A stretch of 64,000 nt of DNA, taken from NCBI GenBank assembly GCA_003427395.1, contig BFEA01000057.1, forward strand, positions 1,457,755 to 1,521,754, written 5' to 3'. The notes beneath the pieces are model-generated. The model saw nothing but the letters and a program-made list of their open reading frames with translations, was not told the DNA's origin and did no database searches. The stretch is from Chara braunii. Its lineage: Eukaryota; Streptophyta; Charophyceae; Charales; Characeae. This document shows, one piece after another, positions 55,201 through 64,000 of the stretch (the stretch's first letter is position 1; each line of letters begins with the position of its first letter). Position numbers and translations under genes: made by a program.

Positions 55201-57735
55201 GCCAAGCGACCCAAGCGACCCTTGGGGACTACTTCGGGAGGAGATAAGTGGGGAGAGTCATTCAGAGAAGGGGATTTTTTTTCCCCTCGCGAGCCTGGCG
55301 TACGCCGCCCACAACACAGCTCGGTTCAGAACAAGGTAAGGAATAATCTCTGGGAAGTAGGGGGAGGATACGGTGCGCACGGCGTACACTACGCCCTTTC
55401 CCTTGGCTCAGGGGATCACCCTCGCTCGTACTTGCGGGATGACTGAACGCTCATACGGGGAAGCAATTGAAGGACAAAGGGATGCACACACGGAGTAACA
55501 GGTCCCCCTGGAACGACAGTTACTTGCACAAGGCTTAATGGTAGCAAGTGGAGCCAAGGATGATTACGAAGGGAGAGTCGTGCCAGGCGTACGCAGTGAA
55601 TCTTTTTGCCAAAGTTGGAGCTCACGAGCTCGCGGGCGCGAACTATNNCTTCCTCACGCTTCTGGACACTGAAAAGGTCGGGCAACGGCGGGCAGTCGAA
55701 TAGCGTGGGGAGAGTATAGTCATGGGCAATAGGAACCGCGAGCTCGGTGCAAGCTGAGCCCGGATAATTCAATCTGAGCTCGCATCTCCCTCTTCGTTAT
55801 TAATTAGCAAGTGATCAGCCAGCGCTGACAACTGGTTTGNCGCCGTTNTTCTTCTCTAGTGAAACGGACGCGGCCCGGATCAAGTCGGGGAAACCATCGC
55901 CGTATGNCNGCGATCCACGGAGTAAACACGAGACTTAGTCTAGGNATCCNGAGCTTGCGGGACTGGCCAGGAGAGTGATCGATGNAACGGCTGGGTGACT
56001 GGTGCTTGTGTCCATTTGTTATAGCATGTCAATTTCGGTTGAGGCAAGAATACAATCTGAATTGAAGGACGAGCTCTCGTGCCCACACTAAAGGATGAGT
56101 GGAGTGTGTGAGGGATGTGCCCCTTCGTTTCCAGATGATACCTCTCCGGCCCTAAGATTGACCAGGTACGTTTGATTTCGAAGGAATGATTGAACGAACA
56201 CAAATAAGGAAGTGATAGAAGGGGAAGCACCGGATCCGAGCGAACAAGAGACTACACGAGAGTGGATGAGAGAGTAAATGGGAGATTGTAAACGAGCGAG
56301 AACGAAATGAGACCGAAAAAGGGGGAGGGGAGAAGAGAGAGTGGAGAGAGCCGAGAAGGGTAAGACTGGTAAGAGAGAGCAGCTACTGTAAAAAAAAACT
56401 AGGGTGTGTAGAATCAGATCAGACACAGTGATTCGACTACCCACGAAGCAGAGGGTAAAAGATTCACTCAGGGCGGTGAAAGATTCACTCAGGGCGGTGA
56501 AAGATTCACTCAGGGCGGTAAAAGATTTACTCAGGGCGGTAGAATAGTAATGGAGGGAATCACAGGATCGAAGAAAAAGCCAAAATATGTTGCTACCGCG
56601 TAGTGAACCTGATGAAGATGCGGACATCAAGCACTGAATAGAGGGTCGCTAATGATAGGGGGCTGAAAAATTTCTGCGTGAGCGAACCGGGATTTTTCCC
56701 TGAGAGGGAGTGCGCACAGACCCCACGCGTGCGCTAATACCGAAGTGTCACGAAGGCAGAGGATATGGCAACACGTCTTCCCCAAAAAACTAGATAGCGC
56801 AAACCCTCTTTAAGAGACTGGACTGGGAACTCCATACTGCTCAAAAGGGCAAGATCAGAGTGGTGCGTCTTGCCTTGATCCTGGTGAAGTTTTCTACTAC
56901 TCGGAGAAACACGCACCTACCTCAGAGTTTCCTGACGCATCTTTCCAAATTCTTTAACTGGCTGGGACGAGCGCCAACCATGTGCTAGCTCACGATCATG
57001 AGAGAGTGCACCAGCAGGGAGGAAGAGTGTTCACCAACAAAGGAAGAGAGAGGACAGAGAAAGGGTGTGACTTAAGGGACTATGCAACAAAGTGAGTATG
57101 AAGATACAGTTTAGAGACGGAAAAAGGAACAGTTCATCAGAAGAGATCCCTAGCTCATCCTTGTTCTAATACTTCAATTGAGGGGTGGTCTAAACCCTCT
57201 GTGTGAAGGGGAACTTGAAAAGTATCAACAAGATCGCGCGTTTCCTCATTTCGTGGATGAGCGAACACAATACTTGTTTTCACCCGGTGCGATGAAATCA
57301 GCTGTATAATCAGACAACTGGATATAGTCAAAGTACCGGCTATACTCTCACACAACTGGATACAATCAAGGGACTCGTGTGCCCTGCCAAATGTGAGGCC
57401 GGCTGTATGCATTGCTAATGAGCGTAGGCTGTCTGTTCATGAGGAAGCCTGAAAACCAGTGCCTGTGTCCAGTTTAAAGCGCCTGCTAAGCTTCTGTCTC
57501 CTTACATTACAGGAGGGACGTGAGATGGAGAATTGGGCCTGGAACTTTTCCCTGCAACTTCTGCAGACAGACCTCCTAAATGTCTTGCTCTGGCCATTAA
57601 AATTGACTATGAGGATTCGACTAGTCACAGTCATTTCAGCAGGGAGGTAGAACCAGAATGTTGCTCTTGCCAGGATTTGAAAACCAGAACATACAACTCA
57701 GGAGACTAAGTTAACGGCTGACACAGCTGATTAAT
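55201..57735. other. Unassigned sequence with isolated N bases; no convincing gene
   Basis: Further N at 55647-55648 and between 55840 and 55985. ORFs of 60-180 codons on the minus strand (for example 56088-56630) have no recognisable domain; the longest includes a translated 21-bp repeat. I see nothing else. Confidence 0.4.
56456..56543. repeat. 21-bp tandem repeat x4
   Basis: aaagattcactcagggcggtg repeated four times with one or two changes in the last copy. In frame on the minus strand it would give a 7-residue repeat (LSESFTA), but I have no sign that this is translated. Confidence 0.92.
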
Positions 57736-58091
57736 CGGACGTCCGTAGAAGGACATGTCGCTACTTGTATCTCAATTAGTAGATCAGAAAAGAGAAGAAC
57801 AAGGGTAGTTGGATTCAGAGGGAGGCTGGTTTCCTGTTGGACCATTTGAAAAATTGAGTTCGTCCGAGATCTGTTGTATCATTCTTCTGCTTCTCGCCAA
57901 CTAAATTATGGGATTGTATTGGTCGACTTTCATCATCGTTGTACTAATCCCCTGCGTTGTCGACGAACTGCTCTTTTGGTACCCCCAACGAGCTTCAACC
58001 CTGAGTAAAGAGTGTTTCCCGTCAATTTCTATAATATAAAACTTACAGCTTGACAAAGCATGTTGGATAAACCTTGATCTTCTCACTATTG
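57736..58091 (+). repeat. 356-bp dispersed repeat (LTR-like), copy 2; start of element G
   Basis: Same length as and nearly identical to 31515-31870. About 340 bp further on (58411-58436) the sequence ggcgactcttcccgggtttcctcacaac matches what follows copy 1 at 31920-31949. This is consistent with an LTR of about 700 bp ending near 58436 with a variable middle. Confidence 0.75.
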
Positions 58092-58436
58092 GAATCATCG
58101 CAAGAGGGAATGGAAAACGACGAGGGGATCTGAAGACGCTACAACGCTCGACGCCGTAATGCAAAATTTTGTAACATTGCGGAGACTAATCATACTATCC
58201 TCGGGCCAGATAAGCTGGGTGTAATCAGTATTAATATTTTGAACAAATTTTCTTATGATTTAATTGACGAGAGGCAGACGGAATATTCTCTTAACAAAAA
58301 AAGCAGCGTGACAGGCATTGCAGATCTAGGTACCCTGCTGGTCGCTGAGGACCTCGGAAGCAGGCGCAGTGAGTGACAGGCGCTGTTGCCCTTGGCTTCA
58401 GCAAACAGTAGGCGACTCTTCCCGGGTTTCCTCACA

Positions 58437-59416
58437 ACGGGGCCTGAGAGTCGGATGGCCGCTGAAGCGAGACTGGATCTAGAGGTTCAGGAGGAGGAGA
58501 AGCTGACCACGACCTTTGGACAGTTGGAGGCTCACTTACATCCATCGGAGTGGCTTGCCCAGGGACATGCCCCACCCCAACTGAGGAAGCCGTGTCAGAG
58601 GAGCCTATGCAAGAGGATGGGGAGGCTTGGCGAGTGGAAGGCAGTAAAGCCATTGATGCACACCTTGCAGCCTATGCACGTGAGGAGGTTGCCGCTACGC
58701 CAGCTGAGCCCAGAGCTACCTGTCGATGAGCCCATCGTTGAGATACGTACCCAAGACGAGGCCCCACGACAGGTGGCAAAGCGAGGCCTGCGTGGGAGAC
58801 TGTCAAGGAGCGACGGACTAGGGTACAGGCGAGACTCGCTGAGCTGTCAAAGAGGAGAAATAGGATGGAGGCTGCAGGGATCCTTCCAAGACCACCAGTT
58901 TATCTGAGGACGAGCGAGCAGAAAAGCGACGAGATGTGGGCCAGATATGAGAGTCAGAGGGATGCAACTCGTCATAGATCACCGGAACCACGCCAGGGAG
59001 ATGAGAGGGCATATGAGGTGAGAGAGACGGGGGACATACGTCTCACTACGGCAAGGTGGGCGATCGAGCGAGCAGACACGAGGATATGTCAGGCGACAAC
59101 CACTTCCTTCCACAGGTACACGCTACTAGATGCTGAGCTAGCAGCTAGGAAGCTAGAAGTGGAGACGTTGACTACGCAACGCGTTGAAGAACGGGCTGAG
59201 AATCAAGCCTTGATTGATTGGTCAAAGCAAAGCCGATATGGCATTCAGGGCGAGGCGGTGGAGGGACTATTTGGACAGGAGAGTGGGGCAAAGCGTCCAG
59301 GGAAGGGCACGAAGCAGTCGGAGTCGGAGATGGCGACGAAAATGAAGGCTGGCGGGAGTGTAGACTTCTACCCCGCTGCTCGTTTCTTGATGAAAACGTG
59401 CGAGAAGAAGTGGTAG
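58437..59416 (+). pseudogene. gag-like ORF of element G
   Basis: Directly follows the LTR-like repeat. The first frame to 58907 begins near MAAEARLDLEVQEEEKLTTT. After a frame change near 58790 the second frame reads RVQARLAELSKRRNRMEAAG, EQKSDEMWARYESQRDATRH, RWAIERADTRICQATTTSFH and LDAELAARKLEVETLTTQRV: helical, charged, Arg-rich, as in the N-terminal part of gag proteins. No zinc knuckle or pol follows. Assignment rests on position and composition only. Confidence 0.45.
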
Positions 59417-59918
59417 GTAGGGGTTTTGATGTCGGGCAAATCCAGATTCGAGGTTAGTTTTAGAAGAAGATTGGTGATATAGAAGTTAGTGAAGAGACGT
59501 GCGTAAAGAACGAAGAGGAAGGAGAGTGGGAAGCACATATCTCGCCCGTTCCCGGATGGAAACGGGCGAGGGAGGAGACAAACTAGGGTTTCTTGGCCAT
59601 GGCAACTTCACTGGCAGGGTCGGATTTGCAGGATACTGAATGGGTTCACCATTGCATAAGTAAAAGGAAATGCGAATACAGAGCGTGTGGGAGAAGAGGG
59701 AAAGAACGACGACGTCACTGGCAGTCCTTTAGTGGAAGATTCATGCTCACAAAGGCTGACATAGGCGCATTGTACGACGGAAAGCGGGTGAGAATCGCAA
59801 GAAAGAGGATGAGAGTGATCCTTACCTGGCAGCAACACGAGGGAAGGGTGTCGAAGCAGCGACGTATCTCCCTCGATCTAGGGGGAGATTCATTCCGATT
59901 TTGCTCATCCAATCGAAC
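59417..59918. other. No confident gene
   Basis: An ORF of about 110 codons at 59593-59925 (plus) is rich in Arg/Lys (RIARKRMRVILTWQQHEGRV) but has no recognised motif. It runs into the 68-bp repeat array. Confidence 0.3.
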
Positions 59919-60310
59919 GAAGTAGTGTTAGGCAAGCCGCGGGTAGGAGACTTACCTGTTGGCCGGTGCGTTGCTCAAAACATGGGTCGAAGTAGCGAGA
60001 GGCAAGCCACGGGTAGGAGACTTACCTGTTGGCCGGTGCGCTACTCATCCAATTGTCGAAGTAGCGAGAGGCAAGCCGCAGGGTAGGAGACTTATCTGTT
60101 GGTCGGTGCGCTGCTCACCTTTTCGAACGAAGTAGCGTGAGACAAGCTGCGGGTAGGAGACTCACCTGTTGGCCTGTGTGCTGCTCATCCCATTGGTTGA
60201 GGTAGCGAGGGGCAAGCCGCGGGGTTGGAGACTTACCTGTTGGCCGGTGCGCTGCTCATCCTATCGAACAGAGATAGCATCAGTCCAGCCGCGGGTTCGA
60301 AACTTACATG
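59919..60310. repeat. ~68-bp tandem repeat, 5-6 units
   Basis: Units start at gaagtagcgagaggcaagcc near 59919, 59987, 60056, 60127, 60197 and 60268 (degenerate). Each contains gcgggtaggagacttacctg and ttggccggtgcgctgctcat. On the minus strand most units carry CAG/GTAAGT, a consensus splice donor. Confidence 0.9.
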
Positions 60311-61757
60311 GCCAGATTGTTGTGGGGTTGCAGCGCTTTGGCAAGGTTGTGCTGTGAGAGAATGACGAATGGAGGACTGTTCCTTGATTCTAGGGTGGCG
60401 ATGCATATTCGTTTTTCTAGTTGGTGGACTACTTTTGTCTAATTAATCTCGTACCTTTATCCGGATCTTGTGAGTGAGGGCCTCTGACTATGCCCTGGCG
60501 GCCATCTCGATTTGAGGAAGTGGCCGCCTTCGTACACTATTGACGAGTCGATAGCAAAGGACTCCAGCTGTTAAAGTGGAATCAAAAGATTTTGCTGGGG
60601 TTTGGAAAAGGAGCGAGGTGTTGTTGCTGGTTGACCTGTTACAAGACTGCACTGAAGGGTGATTGTTGCTTCAATTAAACAGTTTGGTGTCGGTCGGAGT
60701 TGAACTGCTACTGCGCTAGCTACCATTGAAGGGCTGACCGTTGCTATGTTCCTCGACGCCAGAAGATTGAGTTACGTTGCCAGCCGTTGTGTCTTCAACA
60801 GTTACTATGACTGTGTTCTTTGAGTGCCATTGCTGATGAGTCTTGCTATGCATGACCATTGAGTACACAGTGCCTTGCTGCGCCCTAGCTGCACACGTGC
60901 GAAGTATCCACTGAGTTTGGGTCAAGTATTTTGTTGTGCCCTCGCTGGGTGGAACCACCTTTGCTGCAGTTTAGCATTGTGAACAGTTGTGGTGGCTTGT
61001 AACTGCTATGCACTATAGCATCTTGCCCGCATTCTGAATAGAACACAGACGGAGTGTGCTCCGTTCAAAAGCAGCCCTTCTTACTTCATAGCAGCCTTTT
61101 GGCCTAAGAAGAGGTTCGACAACTTTGAAAGGCGGATGACCAGGCACTGCAAGAGGGAAGGGGTCATTGCTTCAACCTGGAGGACTGTCAGTAGGTCATT
61201 GCTCTGCATCTCGTCTTCGACGTGACCATCCTTCTGCATATTTTGACCATCATTGCGGGGCCCTCAGATGCTTAAAGAATTCAAGGCCCTCTCACGCGAC
61301 TTTGAGTGCACCTCTCTCGTATCTGAGCGACTAAATGTCTCTCGTTCTGCCCTTCTTACTCTCAGTCTAGTCTTTGGTCCAGAAAGGAAGGCAGCAGACA
61401 GGATTGAAACCCGTAATTCGTGCCAAGGCTTTTGTGGGAGGTTCGCCCCACCGATTGCGGGAGCTCTTCGGAGACTTAGGCAGGTTCTAGAGGCAGGGAA
61501 CTGTCAGGTATAGCTCCTTTCACCTGTGTGAACCCACTATAACCTTATGATTACATCTTTCTAGTCTGACTAAGAGATATGTATGTGTTCCCTTATGAAT
61601 TTTGCTTCTTTTTCAGGACTTAATACGACCAAATTGAAGGAATGCATGTGTAAATCTCAGGTTTTCTTTTATTTTGACTGGAAGTAGACTAAGAGATGAA
61701 CTGGGGGAAGGTGGGAGGAAGGTAGTTTTCCATGCGTTTGACCGGGTCAACAAAGGA
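60311..61757. other. No recognisable gene
   Basis: Unique-looking sequence. The ORF at 61253-61513 (plus, 86 codons) resembles nothing I know. Pyrimidine-rich stretches with cag (for example tctttttcag at 61608-61617) could be splice acceptors, but no coding exon is recognisable. Confidence 0.35.
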
Positions 61758-62509
61758 CTGGGCATTGTTTTTAAGTTGAATGGCCCAGGGCTATTTTTCT
61801 TGCTTGTTGAAGGACAAGGTATTGGCTCTAAGTTGAACAACATGGTGACTATCTTTATTTCTAAGGGTTTGCCTGACTGATCTTCGAGACCAAACATTGT
61901 TTTTAAGCTAAATGGCTTGGTCTATCTGTTTCTTTTGGGGTTGCTGACTGAAGCTGGTTGAAAGGTCTAACTTCATGCTTTGAGTGACTTAGGATGAGTT
62001 GAACTTTGTTTCCAAGCTAAATGGTTCAGTCTCTTGTTTTATTCCGATGGAGGATTTTGGTGGAAGGCTTAAGTATTGTTTTTAAGCTCAATGGTTTTGC
62101 CTGAAACCACTTATAAGGTGCAAACTGAGTATATCTGAAAGTATCTTATATATATTTGCATATGAATAGGCGGTTGGACACTGTTTCTAAGGTGTATGGT
62201 CCATCCTTAACCCATATCGCTAAAGACGAGAAGGAAAAGTAAAGAGTATAATTGGAACTAACATGGGCAACCTGAGCATTGTTTCTAAGTTGAATAGCTC
62301 AGTCCCCTCTCCATATTCTTTTTTTTTTAAGAATAATCAGAGAATTATTAAACTTTGGATATTTAATCAGTTCAGGGCGACTAGGCATTGTTTCTAGGCT
62401 GGATGGCATAGTCACACGCCCAAAGAAGAAAGTAATTATGCAACCCGCTCGTGTATAATCTAAGGCATGATAGGTATTGTTTCTAAGTTAAATGGCCTAG
62501 CACCATGCC
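61758..62509 (+). repeat. Array of 8 short hairpins with conserved loop and changing stems
   Basis: Core consensus ATTGTTTCTAAGTTGAATGG at about 60-130 bp spacing: loops near 61764, 61896, 62005, 62074, 62181, 62278, 62387 and 62475. Flanks pair differently in each copy: CTGGGC/GCCCAG (61758-61763/61783-61788), AGACCAA/TTGGTCT (61887-61893/61917-61923), TGAAC/GTTCA (62000-62004/62024-62028), TGGAC/GTCCA (62175-62179/62199-62203), CTGAGC/GCTCAG (62272-62277/62297-62302), GACTA/TAGTC (62379-62383/62409-62413), TAGG/CCTA inside GGCATG/CATGCC (62464-62509). Copy 4 (62070) pairs poorly. A degenerate loop without a clear stem lies near 61820. Confidence 0.75.
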
Positions 62510-62565
62510 ATACATAAGATGGGTAAAAGGGATAAATCATCTGGAGGTTCAATGAACTATCTTAT

Positions 62566-62800
62566 GTGGAATCAACTTGGGGTTTGGTGATAGTACTTAT
62601 TCATTATGGCATGGACTTGCATGTGGTTGGGTGTGAGCTCTACTTAGTCTGCGTTTCAGGTTTGATAGGTAGTTGCTTTAGATGCTCACCACGTGCTGAA
62701 GCTGTAGGAGTTAATTCAATTCCTCCATTTTCCGAGTTCCGATTATTTTACTTTGTTCAATTCTTGCATTTGCTGCGATAATTTATTTTACTTGGCTTTT
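62566..62800 (+). other. Short ORF between hairpin arrays, not recognised
   Basis: 71 codons with a hydrophobic N-terminal half (HVVGCELYLVCVSGLIGSCF), possibly chance. No further support. Confidence 0.15.
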
Positions 62801-62814
62801 TATAAATCTCGAAA

Positions 62815-63310
62815 AGCTACTTTCGCTAAGGAAAGTGCTGCCCAATTTTTTAAGAAACCAAGGAGTTAGTTGAATTTTGGTTTTTCAAAGTTCAACTTTT
62901 GTCTAAGTTTTAAATCTAGCTTAGTAGAAATCTGGAAAGCCTCTCTTTCTAGGGGAAGTGCTGCCCAAATTTTTGCTAATTCAGGGGGAGCAGTGCCGAA
63001 ATTTCCACAAATCTAAGAAGTTAGTTAATATCGTAGTAAAAGAAATTGACAAACAATCCCCCCAAAAAACAACAAATTTTGTCTTAGCAAGAACTCAAGT
63101 CTCATTTCGATTTCTCATCTGACTTAGTATCAATCTGAGAAGTCTACTTCTCTAAAGAAGATGCTTCCCAAATTTTTGCTAATTCGGAGAATTGAACAAA
63201 ATTTGACCCTCTAGAGTTAAGGACCATTTTACTTTTCATATTCGGATGAGTACAAATTATGAAAAGGTATTTTTCCTACGGGAAGCGCTTCCGTAATTTT
63301 CTTAGTTTTA
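62815..63310 (+). repeat. Second hairpin array, 4 units at ~120-200 bp spacing
   Basis: Each unit has an outer A(A)G(C)/GCT(T) pair and an inner pyrimidine/purine stem around a CTAA/TAGG/TAC loop: AGC-t-ACTTTC/GAAAGT-GCT (62815-62839), CTTTC/GGAAG (62945-62949/62954-62958), CTTCT/AGAAG (63147-63151/63156-63160), TTTTCC/GGGAAG (63271-63276/63280-63285). Three units are followed by gCCCAAatttttgctaattc-like sequence. Stem bases differ between units but remain paired. Confidence 0.6.
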
Positions 63311-64000
63311 AGGAGTTAGGCTACATTTTGATAGGAGAGATCCTGGAAATCCACCCAGCCAAAATCTTCCTTTCCTTTGACACTTGCTTAGGGGTAGGTT
63401 TAGGCTTAGTGATGGGCGTGATATGGAGGTTTATTCTCCATACACTTATAGTTTAGTCTTGGGAATTGGTATGTGTTGTGTTACACGTCCTCTTTGACCA
63501 TTTTGATTCTGGATGGGGCTAGTTTCAGCTTGATCCCACGAGGATCATCTTCTGCTATCATTGATAACAGGTCGGTTGCCGCTTCGTCGGTTAACGACTC
63601 AACTCTAACTCATTCTCGCCACTCAACCTAAAGGCTTTAGTCGCTGTGGTTCGAATTATTTCTTTCGAGGTTTTACCAAGACTTTATTGAATCATCATTT
63701 AACAAAGATAACGAGTATTTTATTATGGAAGGTTGCACAAAGGTTAAGGCTTGCATGGCTAAAGCGAGGGGTATGAGCGCAGGGAGTGGTTGAAGTTGAC
63801 CCCGCGTAGTGCGTGGACTTTTTGTTGAATCTTTGATCTGATTGCAGGTATGATTATGGTACGAACTCTGGATTAGACTTGTCTATGATCACATATATAT
63901 ATATATGTAATGACCCGCCAAAAACACAGACTGAGAACACTGCTGATTTATGGGATTTGCCGCTGGAATGAATGCCTTGCTGAAATTCCCGCATTCTGCT
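63311..64000. other. No recognisable gene; short (AT)n
   Basis: 63893-63906 is an AT dinucleotide run. A motif ctgattgcaggtatgatt near 63840 resembles a splice site, but nothing else supports an exon. Confidence 0.4.

Noticed and set aside
56088-56630. 180-codon minus-strand ORF with a 7-residue repeat
   Set aside because: Repeat follows directly from a 21-bp DNA repeat; no other protein features.
60290-60305. tRNA gene suggested by a ggttcgaaac B-box-like motif
   Set aside because: No A box at the right distance and no cloverleaf.

Overview
The window looks like gene-poor, repeat-rich nuclear DNA of a streptophyte (plant lineage). A charophyte alga such as Chara is my best guess, from the character of the gag and pol proteins and the general make-up; no single sequence here proves it. 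Supporting signs are Ty3/gypsy elements with initiator-Met-tRNA-type primer binding sites, a TIFY (plant-specific) domain exon with plant-type splice sites, long CT/GA microsatellites and CCCTAAA-like telomeric motifs. Isolated N bases mark assembly joins or ambiguous calls.

Layout. 1-3459: 5' part of a minus-strand gypsy element (A). 3460-3696: AT-rich satellite. 3697-15848: element B, same family, minus strand, with a 4-bp target duplication (CAAG). Its 3' LTR is split by a 3.15-kb insertion that carries a ~205-bp satellite. 15849-15959: more of the AT-rich satellite. 15960-24997: element C, plus strand, 1063- and 1062-bp LTRs, target duplication GAAG. 25000-28500: (AATC)n, LTR-like duplicates and CT/GAA microsatellites. 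28511-30842: minus-strand gene fragment with a TIFY-domain exon and a phase-compatible upstream proline-rich exon, the only convincing host gene. 31515-32012: LTR-like repeat and primer-site-like sequence, repeated near 57.7 kb. 32652-40177: element D, another gypsy family, minus strand, target duplication TTTG, with LTRs that agree only at one end. About 41.5-52.9 kb: element E, a third gypsy lineage on the plus strand. Its gag-pro-pol follows about 5.4 kb of same-strand ORFs of unknown function, including three diverged copies of a ~100-residue module. 53-57.7 kb: low-complexity or unassigned DNA. 57736-59416: LTR-like repeat followed by a gag-like ORF (element G). 59919-60310: 68-bp tandem repeat. 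61758-63310: two arrays of short hairpins; in the first the loop is conserved while the stems change in complementary fashion.

How the parts work together. Elements A-E carry the usual retrotransposon set: gag with a zinc knuckle, retropepsin, reverse transcriptase, RNase H, HHCC/DDE integrase, and in A-D a chromodomain-like tail where that part is present. All copies are broken by stops, frameshifts or deletions, so none looks autonomous. The features I find least explained are the hairpin arrays at 61.8-63.3 kb and the accessory ORF block upstream of element E gag.
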